Positions 1 to 9,604 of a stretch of DNA of 64,000 nucleotides are shown here, one piece after another (the stretch's first letter is position 1; every line of letters begins with the position of its first letter). Source of the DNA: Lentibacillus jeotgali (GTDB lineage Bacteria; Bacillota; Bacilli; Bacillales; Amphibacillaceae); the NCBI RefSeq assembly GCF_000224785.1, contig NZ_AGAV01000005.1, positions 248,001 to 312,000 of the forward strand, read 5' to 3'. The notes under the pieces were generated by a model, which was given only the letters and a program-made list of their open reading frames with translations, was not told the DNA's origin and did no database searches. A program made the translations under genes and the position numbers.

Positions 1-344
1 ATCGAAGCCCTCCTTTATCCTTAGTCTGAGCTGAACGCCATAAATCATGTAAAGAAGGGAGCATTTTACAGATTGTTCGGGTCGGTACTCGAATTAACCC
101 TTAAAAAATGAGCTCAATCTGAGTTTTTCTTAATTTACTTTTATTTTTTTCAGTTTTCATTGAAGGAGTAATTCTCCGGGCCGTACTTTCCTTTTTTCCA
201 TGTAAGAGATAATATAGCACAGTTTGCCCCCTAATGTTAATTACGCTGGGGAGTTTAACCGATCGAATAAGGCAGGATATTTGTTTATTCCTGTTGCGTA
301 AGGGAAAATGAAGAGTAGGGTTAAATATTTATTAAGGAGGAATC
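1..344. other. Leading intergenic region, no gene recognised
   Basis: No reading frame here looks coding. A short open stretch at the very start ends in a stop near position 24 and could be the tail of a gene lying outside the window, but it is too short to judge. The last 100 bases hold a GTTTAA...GGATAT pair (about 244-290) that loosely resembles a SigmaB promoter for the next gene; the spacing is slightly long, so this is only a possibility. Confidence 0.3.
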
Positions 345-1004
345 ATGTTGGCTGATAGTTTTTATGAAAAGAGTCATGCGCAGCATTTAAATCAACTGAA
401 AGAACTTGCACCGGATCAAATTAAGGCTTTTGGGGAGTTTAATAATGGTGTATTCAAGGACGGCGCTTTAACCAAAAAAGAGAAGGAAATCATTGCCGTT
501 ACGGTTGCACATGTTACCGAATGCCCGTATTGCATTGATACACATACCAAAAACGCTAAAAAGGAAGGCGCTTCTCTCGAAGAATTGGTTGAAGGTGTCA
601 TGGTAACATCCGCAGTGGAAGCAGGCGGAGCTGTCACGCATGGTACCAATATGCATAATGCACTGTCGGAAGATGCAGATGATACGTTGTACGAACGTTC
701 AAATCTTAAGAATCTCAATCAGCTGGGCAAACATGCTAAAGATGCATTCCAGGGCTATTCTGGATTCAACGAAGCTGCCATGAAAGATGGAAAGTTAAGC
801 AGGAAGTTTAAGGAAATAATCGCAGTTGCTGCCGGACATGCAACGCTTTGCCCGTACTGCATTGATGTCCATACGAAAGGTGCGGACAAGCAGGGAGCGA
901 CTAAAGAGGAATTATCTGAGGCGGTCTTGGTTGCTTCCGCATTGCTTGCTGGGGGATCATATGCGCATATGGCGAATATGATCGAGAGTTATGGTGAAGC
1001 TTAA
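345..1004 (+). CDS. Tandem carboxymuconolactone decarboxylase / AhpD-like protein
   Basis: The 219-aa protein consists of two similar AhpD/CMD halves. Each has the CPYCIDxHTK redox motif: Cys60, Cys63 and His67 in the first half, Cys169, Cys172 and His176 in the second. In this family the CxxC...H set supports peroxidase or thiol-reductase activity, as in alkylhydroperoxidase AhpD. Single-domain AhpD proteins oligomerise, so this looks like a duplication-fusion in which both active sites survive. The ATG is set by an aaggagg Shine-Dalgarno at 334-340. The gene stands alone and is closed by its own terminator. A role in peroxide or general stress defence is inferred; the substrate is unknown. 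Confidence 0.88.
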   Translation: MLADSFYEKSHAQHLNQLKELAPDQIKAFGEFNNGVFKDGALTKKEKEIIAVTVAHVTECPYCIDTHTKNAKKEGASLEELVEGVMVTSAVEAGGAVTHGTNMHNALSEDADDTLYERSNLKNLNQLGKHAKDAFQGYSGFNEAAMKDGKLSRKFKEIIAVAAGHATLCPYCIDVHTKGADKQGATKEELSEAVLVASALLAGGSYAHMANMIESYGEA

Positions 1005-1011
1005 TACTATC

Positions 1012-1055
1012 GATAAATTCGGAGGGCGGCATGTGCTCTCCGAATTTATCTTTCT
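1012..1055 (+). terminator. Rho-independent terminator after the CMD/AhpD gene
   Basis: A perfect 13-bp stem (GATAAATTCGGAG / CTCCGAATTTATC) begins eight bases after the stop codon and is followed by TTTCTT. Confidence 0.8.
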
Positions 1056-1206
1056 TAATAATGAAAAATACAAACTGTCTGTAGAGATGAGTATCCCTGC
1101 TATGACATCATGGTAATCGGCAAGAAAGAAGACTGACTGTTTATCTGAATTGAATGAGTGGAAATGAACAGTAACGAAAAATATACTATAGAAAGGGTGG
1201 CGAACG

Positions 1207-1860
1207 GTGAAAAAAATTCTTGTTGCAGGAGCTAACGGTCAAATTGGAAAGCATCTTGTTACGCTTATTCAGAAAAACGATAACATGGAAGCAAAGGCAA
1301 TGATCCGCAACAGAGAGCAAGCATCTTTTTTTGAAAATCTCGGTGCAGAAACTGTCGTCGTCGATCTGGAGGAAGGCGTTGACGCAATTGCAAAAGCTGC
1401 TGAAGGCGTTGATGCGGTCGTATTCACTGCAGGATCCGGCGGGCATACAGGCAAAGACAAAACCATTATGGTTGACTTGGACGGCGCTGTCAAAACGATT
1501 GAGGCAGCGAAATCTGCCGCTGCTAAGCGATTTGTATTGATCAGTTCATTTGATACAACACGTGAAGCCATTTTGGAAGCTAAGTCATCATTTGCACCAT
1601 ATGTTGCCGCAAAGCATTATGCTGATGAATGGTTGAAAGGTACCGGTTTAGATTATACAATTATCCATCCAGGTTTGTTGACGAATGATGATGGGATCGG
1701 TCAGGTTAATGCGGGTGCCAAGGTTGAAAGGGATGAGGTTCCAAGAGAAGACATTGCAAGTGTCATCCTTGCCAGTTTGGAAAATGACGCAACGATCGGC
1801 AAGGAATTTCAGGTAGTCGGTGGAACCACGTCTATTAAAGAAGCATTAAATTCAATATAG
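1207..1860 (+). CDS. Atypical SDR family NAD(P)-binding protein (YhfK-like)
   Basis: A 217-aa protein with an N-terminal Rossmann motif GANGQIG (residues 8-14) and the body of an atypical short-chain dehydrogenase. It resembles B. subtilis YhfK, with FTAGSGGHTGKDKT, the VDLDGAVKTIEAA segment and YVAAKHYADEWL in the expected order. The Tyr-x3-Lys-like YVAAK element is present. The GTG start follows a gaaagggtgg ribosome site. Members are annotated as NAD(P)H-binding or sugar-epimerase-like proteins without a firm substrate. The upstream stretch has a loose SigmaB-like GTTTAT...GGAAAT pair, which would suit a stress gene but is weak. Confidence 0.85.
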   Translation: MKKILVAGANGQIGKHLVTLIQKNDNMEAKAMIRNREQASFFENLGAETVVVDLEEGVDAIAKAAEGVDAVVFTAGSGGHTGKDKTIMVDLDGAVKTIEAAKSAAAKRFVLISSFDTTREAILEAKSSFAPYVAAKHYADEWLKGTGLDYTIIHPGLLTNDDGIGQVNAGAKVERDEVPREDIASVILASLENDATIGKEFQVVGGTTSIKEALNSI

Positions 1861-1902
1861 TATTGAATGATAAGGAATCATAATTTTACCGTTTAATTAG
1901 CA

Positions 1903-2146
1903 GAGGTCGGGACAAAAGTATCTTTTTCAAACAAAAATCCGAACAACTAGAATAAATGGTTAGTGTAAATAATCCGCTCCGGAAATATACTCCGCTTTCC
2001 GCGGGCGGCTGGTGAGCCTCCTCGTGCTTCGCACTGCGGGGTCTCACCTATGCCTCTGCTCCTGCAGGAGTCTACGTATATTTCCTTCGCTAAATCGTAG
2101 TATTGTTCGTCTTTAGAGTTGATAAAATTAGTTATGTCCCAGCCTC
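1903..2146. repeat. 244-bp interspersed element with terminal inverted repeats
   Basis: The segment starts GAGGTCGGGACAAAA and ends TTATGTCCCAGCCTC, near-perfect inverted termini of 15 bases. The core contains CCGCTTTCCGCGGGCGGCT and a GC-rich stem region unlike its AT-rich surroundings. No open frame is evident. Similar cores with tccgctttccgcggg are, to my knowledge, scattered through Bacillaceae genomes. The structure fits a non-autonomous mobile (MITE-like) or structured intergenic repeat. Only one copy lies in this window. Confidence 0.75.
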
Positions 2147-2245
2147 ATTTTTTATAGGAATCAAACGCTAAGTGAATATAATTCATACAATGGATTTTGT
2201 ATTTTCGAATTAAGCAATAGGTATATAAGTTTTTATTCGGAACAC

Positions 2246-2274
2246 TTGTTCTTATCCAAGTGATTGTGTATACT
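2246..2274 (+). promoter_or_regulatory. SigmaA-type promoter for the Rpn-family gene
   Basis: TTGTTC (2246-2251) and TATACT (2269-2274) are separated by 17 bases. The -35 box sits within a small inverted repeat, CACTTG...CAAGTG (2243-2262). The spacing and orientation suit the gene starting at 2329. Confidence 0.5.
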
Positions 2275-2328
2275 ATTGATAGAAACCCACACCTGGGTGC
2301 CTCTACATAATTGAAAGGACGTGTTATC

Positions 2329-2988
2329 ATGCCACTGCCCTCTGCAGTAGGTGAAAGTCACTCCATGTATACCCACCACGATCAGTTATTCAAAGAGTTA
2401 ATGAATACATTCTTTCCCGAATTTCTTGAAGGCTTTTTTCCAGAAATATATTACCATATTGACTTTAACGCTGTTATTTCATTACCCGCCGAAGACTTTT
2501 CAGGGATAAATGACAAGTCATGCCCGAATACACTTGTACTTATGAAAATTAAAATACAGAATCAAGATGCACTATTAATGATTCACTATGAATCGTTATG
2601 CTCCGGCAGGATGAACCTTCGGGAAACAATGTACAGTAGTTATAGTTTATTGTATAGCAGATATAAAATGCCAATATTACCTATCGCTGTAACTTGTTGT
2701 GATGAAGGCCGGTACGAGTCTGACGAATTTACGATGGGTATTCTCGGTTTCCACATACTGAATTTTCACTACTTAAAACTTGAATTATGGAGATTAAACT
2801 GGCGACATTATATCCAATCAAACAATCCTGCAGCAGCAGCTTTATTAAGCAACATGAAGTATACCCGCGATGAAAGGGATGAGGTTAAAAAGGGATTTTT
2901 GAGAATGCTGGCCAATATAGAATTAAATCCTGCTCAAATACGTCTGATACATACATTTTTTGAAGCGAATATCAATCCGGATCATTAA
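2329..2988 (+). CDS. Rpn / PD-(D/E)XK nuclease-family protein, probably inactive
   Basis: The ATG at 2329 follows an aaagga site at a good distance; a TTG 18 bases upstream is less likely. The 219-aa product matches the Rpn/YhgA-like family: HHDQLFKELMNTFFPEFLE near the N-terminus, the HIDF segment, then RYKMPILPIAV. Family members are recombination-promoting nucleases of the PD-(D/E)XK fold. Here the usual acidic residue in the VDLL-type strand is replaced (PNTLVLMKIK), and the usual HxEHQS-type segment reads HYESLCSG, so at least one catalytic position looks lost. The protein is shorter than many members (about 280-300 aa). It follows a repeat element and may be decaying. Confidence 0.7.
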   Translation: MPLPSAVGESHSMYTHHDQLFKELMNTFFPEFLEGFFPEIYYHIDFNAVISLPAEDFSGINDKSCPNTLVLMKIKIQNQDALLMIHYESLCSGRMNLRETMYSSYSLLYSRYKMPILPIAVTCCDEGRYESDEFTMGILGFHILNFHYLKLELWRLNWRHYIQSNNPAAAALLSNMKYTRDERDEVKKGFLRMLANIELNPAQIRLIHTFFEANINPDH

Positions 2989-3089
2989 ATCCTGCCTCCC
3001 TTTAATAAAGGTAAATGCCATCCCAAGATCTTAACTCTTTATAAAGTTAGGCAGGTGGTGCATTTGACGACAGATATAGACGCTGGTTA

Positions 3090-4400
3090 TTAATCCTCCA
3101 TTGTAAACTGCTGGAAGATGGTATCACGTCTGTCCTTGTATACTTCCTGTCCGGCAAGCAAGTTTATGATTTGAATGTTTCTTTGAACGGCCAATCCCAA
3201 GTTGGTGGCTGCCGTGCCATGGGAATGCTCCAAATTGGTCATGGTGAAAAAACGGTGGTCCCGCTGACCCTTAAACGCGAGTTGATAATTTCGGGTAACT
3301 TTATAACGGTCATCGTCTTCCCACATAATTTTATCCTTAAAACGATCATAGAACCATGCAGGAATATGTGGTTTATAGCCTGTTGCCAGGATAACCTTAT
3401 TCGTTTCATAGTCAAAGGAATTTTCTTTTTGCCACTGGTGACAGTGCAGTAAATACTTATCATTGTTTTGGCTTATGCGCTTCACCTCTGTATTGGGCTG
3501 AATGATTACCGGCTGTTTCGATTGGCCAATTGTTTTATGGTAAAGCGTTTCGTACAATTCTATCAATGTCTGTGGGTTAATCCCTTTTCTGAGCGTTCCT
3601 AATGTGTCTAATGTGTCAAGTCGCTGCTTAAAGCCAAGCGAATGAAAATAATCCACAAAGTCGGGTGAAAAATACTCCTGGCCAACTTTGGCTTTCTCCA
3701 ATTGAAATAGGCCGCTGGAACGGGTGAACAACGTTAATTGAAACACTTTATTCTCCTGTTCTTTTAACAGATCCAGGAAGACCTCGATGGCACTCTGACC
3801 AGAACCCACTATTGTAACGTGAGGGGATTCAACTAAGTTTTCCTTTTCGTACATGTATCGTTCTGTATGTAGAACATCTTCCTTAGGGTGTCCTCTCATG
3901 GTGTTCAGTACCAAGGGCTCACTGCCAGTTGCCATTGTAATATTCTTTGCGAAGTATGAGGATCGTTTTTGAGTTGAGGGTTCTTCCACGATCACCTCAT
4001 AGTGAGGCTCATCAGCTTCTTCATGATCTATCACATCGACGACCTCATAACCGAAGTTGAGCTGTTCCAACTGATCGGCAACCCATTGCAGGTATTGGTT
4101 ATATTCCTGACGGGGAATTTGAAACTTGTTAAAAAAGTAAAATTGGTATAGACGATTGTGTTCATGCAAATAGTTGATATAGGTGAACCGGCTTGTTGGA
4201 TCAGCGAATGTGACAAGGTCTCCTAAAAAGGGGGTGGTCAAATTCATCCGTTCAATTAACATCCCCGGATGCCATTCAAACGTTGGCGTCTTATCAAAAA
4301 ATAAGCCATCAAGTTCAGGGATAGTATCCAAGAGAGCAGCTAATCCAAGATTATAAGGGCCTATCCCAATCCCGATTATATCGTACAATTTGTCAGGCAT
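3090..4400 (-). CDS. L-lysine/L-ornithine N-hydroxylase (IucD/SidA family)
   Basis: The product (436 aa from ATG 4400) has the FAD motif GIGPYNLGLAAL at the N-terminus, an NADPH motif GSGQSAIEVF in the middle and an ATGYKPHIP motif late, the order seen in flavin N-hydroxylating monooxygenases. These enzymes hydroxylate the side-chain amine of lysine or ornithine to begin hydroxamate siderophore synthesis. A GTG three codons upstream is almost on top of the ggaggg site, so the internal ATG is preferred. No iucA/iucC-type synthetase, acetyltransferase or siderophore transporter lies nearby, so it appears unlinked from the rest of its pathway. The substrate (Lys or Orn) cannot be decided from what I see. 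Confidence 0.85.
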   Translation of the reverse strand: MPDKLYDIIGIGIGPYNLGLAALLDTIPELDGLFFDKTPTFEWHPGMLIERMNLTTPFLGDLVTFADPTSRFTYINYLHEHNRLYQFYFFNKFQIPRQEYNQYLQWVADQLEQLNFGYEVVDVIDHEEADEPHYEVIVEEPSTQKRSSYFAKNITMATGSEPLVLNTMRGHPKEDVLHTERYMYEKENLVESPHVTIVGSGQSAIEVFLDLLKEQENKVFQLTLFTRSSGLFQLEKAKVGQEYFSPDFVDYFHSLGFKQRLDTLDTLGTLRKGINPQTLIELYETLYHKTIGQSKQPVIIQPNTEVKRISQNNDKYLLHCHQWQKENSFDYETNKVILATGYKPHIPAWFYDRFKDKIMWEDDDRYKVTRNYQLAFKGQRDHRFFTMTNLEHSHGTAATNLGLAVQRNIQIINLLAGQEVYKDRRDTIFQQFTMED

Positions 4401-4531
4401 TTGTTCCACTTCCCTCCAGACGAATCTTCACATTATCATCCCCAAGTCTTCAGGGATTATGCTTCGATTGAATCGATTAGAAAGAACGCCTTACAGAATT
4501 CTCCGTTAGGCCCCATTTTTGATATAAATTA

Positions 4532-4570
4532 ATTAAAGGCTGCCCCTGCTAACCAGCAAAAGGAACAGCC
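4532..4570 (-). terminator. Terminator after the aldo/keto reductase gene
   Basis: On the minus strand GGCTGTTCCT pairs with AGGGGCAGCC (two G-U pairs) and is followed by TTTAATT. It lies just downstream of the stop codon. Confidence 0.55.
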
Positions 4571-4586
4571 TCCTGTAATGCCTTTT

Positions 4587-5429
4587 CTAGAACTCCTCAT
4601 AAACGGCTGGATCCAGGTCATTCATACGGCCATCCGGACGTGTCAGATTGTTCATAGCTGTCATATCAGCATCATCCAATGTAAAATCAAATATGGACAT
4701 GTTCTCCAGCTGGCGTTTTGGTGATGCAGACTTCGGAATGGCGACAGCACCATGCTGATAATGCCAGCGCAGAACAATTTGTGAAACGGTCTTACTGTAT
4801 TTGGCCGCAATCTCTTTGATTGTATCGTTAGTGAATACTTCATTTGCTCGTGCCAGGGGACTCCAGGATTCAGTTGTCACACCGTGCTCTTCATGCCATT
4901 TGCGCTGTTCTTCCTGATTGAAGAATGGATGCAGTTCAACCTGATTGATGCTCGGCAATACACCTGTCTCTTTTTCGAGCCGTTCCATATGTTCAGGTAG
5001 GAAATTGCAGACGCCGATAGAGCGGATTAGTCCCCATTTTTTCGCGTCAATTAATGCCTGCCATGCCTCAACATATTGATCCTGAATCGGGTTTGGCCAA
5101 TGAATCAAATATAAGTCATAATAATCCAGATCTGCGCGGTAGAGGGACTCCTGGATGGCTTTTACGGCCTTGTCATAAGTATGGTACCGTCCGGGCAATT
5201 TTGACGTAATACGTAACTCTTCGCGGGAGACGGCCGTCCGCTTAAGTGCCGCACCGACCGTTCCCTCATTTTCATAGTTGTAAGCTGAGTCGATCAGGCG
5301 ATGGCCATGGTCGATGGCATTTGCAATGGCTCCCGCACCTTCATTTCCCCATAGTTTATAGGTGCCAAAGCCAATTGCTGGAATACGCATACCGTCATTC
5401 AATTTGATTTCGGGTATTTGGTTTGTCAT
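4587..5429 (-). CDS. Aldo/keto reductase
   Basis: A 280-aa single-domain AKR with all four catalytic residues in family context: Asp47 and Tyr52 (DSAYNYENE), Lys77 (TSKLPG) and His110 (LIHWPNP). The C-terminal IPKSASPKRQLEN segment binds the 2'-phosphate of NADPH in this family. The length is typical. It is cytosolic and reduces aldehydes or ketones with NADPH; the substrate is not evident. A strong aaaggaggc ribosome site precedes the ATG. It is monocistronic, with an unusual repeat-bearing region upstream. Confidence 0.92.
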   Translation of the reverse strand: MTNQIPEIKLNDGMRIPAIGFGTYKLWGNEGAGAIANAIDHGHRLIDSAYNYENEGTVGAALKRTAVSREELRITSKLPGRYHTYDKAVKAIQESLYRADLDYYDLYLIHWPNPIQDQYVEAWQALIDAKKWGLIRSIGVCNFLPEHMERLEKETGVLPSINQVELHPFFNQEEQRKWHEEHGVTTESWSPLARANEVFTNDTIKEIAAKYSKTVSQIVLRWHYQHGAVAIPKSASPKRQLENMSIFDFTLDDADMTAMNNLTRPDGRMNDLDPAVYEEF

Positions 5430-5600
5430 ACATGTGCCTCCTTTGATTACATAGCTAATTCTTTAAACTGGGCATAATAGAATTCTATCATATTGTCATT
5501 AAGTATGTTACTAAAGCTGCCAATCAGGCATGCTTCTGAGATATGAAATACGGGCATGATAATTGGAATATGGGCAAGAGTGACAAAACACTATCATAAA

Positions 5601-5820
5601 AAACTTTAGCCTCAAATCCAATACTTATTCCCGTCAAACAAAATTTCGGCGGGAGGATGAAAACTTCAGGCCGAGAATCAAAACTTCAGCCGTAACCATA
5701 AATTACTGCCTATAGCAGAAACTGGTTATTGGAGAGTCTATGGCGATTCTCACATAAACTACAGCGATTTAAGCTCATCCTATAGCGATTATGCTACAAT
5801 CTACAGCGCATTAAATCCCG
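5601..5820. repeat. Degenerate tandem repeats with 20-nt then 21-nt period
   Basis: Six units start exactly every 20 bases from 5601 to 5701, the best-conserved reading AAACTTCAGCC. Four more units start exactly every 21 bases at 5738, 5759, 5780 and 5801, sharing CTAYRGCGATT at the 5' half while the 3' half varies. They fill most of the 520-bp gap between divergent genes. The same cores occur elsewhere in this window (19055, 22473, 23945, 27280, 36201, 45137, 45815, 53829). No coding potential is seen. Confidence 0.75.
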
Positions 5821-5949
5821 AAGAAATGATGTTTAAACAGAGCAGATTAAAACACTTTCGATTCATCGAATGCCCGAAACCAGTAATCGGCCGCTGAATA
5901 TGATATACTAAACATTCCGTAACTGTGTGCAGAAAGAAGGCATGATGAA

Positions 5950-6594
5950 ATGATCAATGTATTTCGCTGGTCGATTTATTTTATTGGCATCATGATTTTC
6001 AGTATGGGGATTACCATCACGGTTAATATGCAGTATTTGGGGATTCATCCGTGGGACGTATTAAATGTCGCATTGTTTGATTTGGTTGGATTGTCCATCG
6101 GCTCCTGGGCAATTATTATTTCGTTTGTACTGATCGCCATTTCGTGGATCCTCGATAAATCCTATATTAAAATCGGAACATTTTTGAATGCTGTACTAGT
6201 CGGGGCTTTTGTCGATTTTTATATGTGGCTGGATTTCCTTCCAAAAGCGAATGACGGCTGGGCGGATGTTGTCATTATTGTTGCCGGCATTGTCATTATG
6301 GGCTTGGGCGGCGGTATATACAACTCGGCCGGCGTAGGCTCGGGCCCGCGTGATGGTTTTATGCTCTCAATTTCCGATAAAACGGGTGCGTCCATTAGGA
6401 AAGTACGCATCATAACAGAGAGCGCGGTACTGATACTTGGGTTGATATTGGGAGGCCCGGTCTTTATATTTACATTTATTTTTACGTTCATTCAGAGTCC
6501 GATTTTTGAACGGACTTATCTACAGATGCGGCGTGTTGTCGAACGAATGTCCTTAACGAAGAAGCAGTATTCGAACTCAAGTAATCTTGGATAG
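5950..6594 (+). CDS. YczE/YyaS/YitT-family integral membrane protein
   Basis: A 214-aa protein with about five hydrophobic spans and the family pattern MGITITVNMQYLGIHPWDVLN near the start and GVGSGPRDGFML in the middle, as in B. subtilis YczE (about 215 aa). The function of the family is not established; YczE lies near the surfactin and sfp locus in B. subtilis. The ATG is preceded by agaaagaagg. A second member of the same broad family is encoded at 23015-23647. Confidence 0.82.
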   Translation: MINVFRWSIYFIGIMIFSMGITITVNMQYLGIHPWDVLNVALFDLVGLSIGSWAIIISFVLIAISWILDKSYIKIGTFLNAVLVGAFVDFYMWLDFLPKANDGWADVVIIVAGIVIMGLGGGIYNSAGVGSGPRDGFMLSISDKTGASIRKVRIITESAVLILGLILGGPVFIFTFIFTFIQSPIFERTYLQMRRVVERMSLTKKQYSNSSNLG

Positions 6595-6717
6595 AATAAG
6601 TTTCACATCTGATTCATACCCTGTCTGATGCCGGACATATTATGTCTCATAGTAACATAAACATGCTGAACACGGCTTAAATATGTTATAGTGGTAAAAA
6701 AACAGGGGGGATTAATA

Positions 6718-8115
6718 GTGGAACAAAACACGTTTTATATATACAGAGCGAACGGGAAGCCGCTGCACGTTTATCCGCAGAAAATAGCCCTATACCGTCA
6801 GGCCGAAATAGTAGAAGCAGTCAGTGGCAATCATGACATATATTACCTCTTTTTCTATAAACACGATTTTCTCACGGCTTCTAAGGCGAAAAAGCTGCGG
6901 CGTCAATCATTCATCGAGTCCGCCTTTAAACAGGGTATTGTTTTTAACGCTCCCCACCCGTTTATCGAGGAATTGCTTTCCACGAATCGCCACTATCGGA
7001 TCAGCCGGTTTGAACCACTGCTGAAAAAATTGGACAAGCATTATACCCCTCAGGAAAAGGCATTTATCTTAACATTCTTTGAATCCTTCATTTCCAGAAA
7101 GCGACTGTTCAATGAAATAAAATCCGTCTTTTATGTGTACCGTCGTAAAGGACAGAACTTTATGGCCTACCAGATTGTCCGGATTTTAATGGACTTCGCG
7201 CCAAATCAGGACTTTGTCAGACAACTAAAATCCGATCTGAATTTTAAGCAGTACGCCGATATGTACACTAACCAATCCGAAGAAATACTGACGAAAGATT
7301 TAATCTTTGCCGAGAAAGTCTTATACGGCGAAAAGGATAATGACACTTACTTTCAGCAGCTCATCAATCTTCTGGAAGAACAGTCAAGATGGATGGATAT
7401 AGCTGCTTTGTACGCCAACAGGCTAATCGATACACCATCGGAGAAATATTATGATCCACTCATAAACCTTTTAAGCCGGCATTTGAAAAGCCCGCAAGTC
7501 ATGCAAATATTGGAAGATTTACACCGCGAACTCCCTCGTTATACCCCGCTGAGTCAGGATTTGCTCAAAGAATATATTGAATTGAACCGACTTGAAAACA
7601 TATTGAACATGTTTTATAATCCTGACTTTGAACTAAATACCTCACAAGCTTCATCCATGAGAAAAATGCTTGAAAAACTCGATCTCGAATCACAATCATT
7701 AACGTCACACCAGCTGCAGTCTTTATTTAAAATAGCCATCAATTTTCACCCGGAAAGAGCCGAGGATTTGATTCATGGCTATACTTCTGTATTGCTGAAA
7801 ACAAACGAACCGATTTCTCTCAGAGAACTGCTGAAGCCTTTTGCTGAACGCCGGGAAGTTCATCCGGTTTACCAGAAAGTGAACAGGCTGATAACATTCA
7901 ATGATGATCTGGACCAGATGCAAATGCTGGGTGAACTATATTATGAATTTGCCCAGCCCTATCAGGCAATTGAGTGCTTCAGCTGGGAAATGGAACTAAA
8001 GCCCGAAGACCCGATCCCTCTTAAATGGCTGTCCAAAATTTACCAGGAACTGGGGATGAACCAGGAATCGAAAGCGTACAGACAGTTGCTTTCCACCCTG
8101 CAGAAACGGGCTTAA
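6718..8115 (+). CDS. Conserved hypothetical protein with TPR-like C-terminus
   Basis: I do not recognise this 465-aa protein with certainty. The start is set at GTG 6718 by a strong agggggg site; an in-frame GTG at 6691 lies upstream of that site and is unlikely. There is no signal peptide or membrane span. The sequence is rich in helices with aromatic and basic residues. The last third reads as TPR-like helical pairs (LGELYYEFAQPYQAIECFSWEMELKPEDPIPLK is cut here to its gist: helix, turn, helix). A protein-interaction scaffold is possible. It is monocistronic, between a YczE-like gene and the sulfolipid operon, about 290 bp from the latter. Confidence 0.7.
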   Translation: MEQNTFYIYRANGKPLHVYPQKIALYRQAEIVEAVSGNHDIYYLFFYKHDFLTASKAKKLRRQSFIESAFKQGIVFNAPHPFIEELLSTNRHYRISRFEPLLKKLDKHYTPQEKAFILTFFESFISRKRLFNEIKSVFYVYRRKGQNFMAYQIVRILMDFAPNQDFVRQLKSDLNFKQYADMYTNQSEEILTKDLIFAEKVLYGEKDNDTYFQQLINLLEEQSRWMDIAALYANRLIDTPSEKYYDPLINLLSRHLKSPQVMQILEDLHRELPRYTPLSQDLLKEYIELNRLENILNMFYNPDFELNTSQASSMRKMLEKLDLESQSLTSHQLQSLFKIAINFHPERAEDLIHGYTSVLLKTNEPISLRELLKPFAERREVHPVYQKVNRLITFNDDLDQMQMLGELYYEFAQPYQAIECFSWEMELKPEDPIPLKWLSKIYQELGMNQESKAYRQLLSTLQKRA

Positions 8116-8390
8116 GCTAATGAATAGCACTGTCTATTTATACAATTAGAAATATGTATATGGACCAAGACATCTAAATAAGCGGGAACAGTATAGACAT
8201 AACTTTTTTTATCACTCTGAATTCCTTGTCTGAGCGGGAACCGAATTTTTTTGAAGTCTTGCTTTACCACATCAGTTGTAAAATTGCTTGTAACATGATA
8301 ATTTTTTATGAGAAGATATGTGTGAAAAAATGCGACTTTTTTATATTGCCTGCTTTAATTGGAATTTCCGGGGCATATAAACAGTCCTGA

Positions 8391-9557
<1,167 letters not shown>

Positions 9558-9604
9558 TCGGCCTAAACTAGTAATTCAGACAAAGAGTTGAGGAAGTGTC
9601 GACA

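Noticed and set aside
3064-3093. Mini-frame MTTDIDAGY with a ggtggtg site
   Set aside because: Nine codons only; possibly the beginning of a lost siderophore gene, but the evidence is too thin.
3171-3452. Plus-strand frame inside the N-hydroxylase gene
   Set aside because: A shadow of the well-supported minus-strand gene; no family features or ribosome site.
8277-8305. Direct TTGTAA repeats as a PhoP box before sqdB
   Set aside because: The spacing is 12 bases rather than 11 and the repeat does not match TTAACA well; not enough for a claim of phosphate control.
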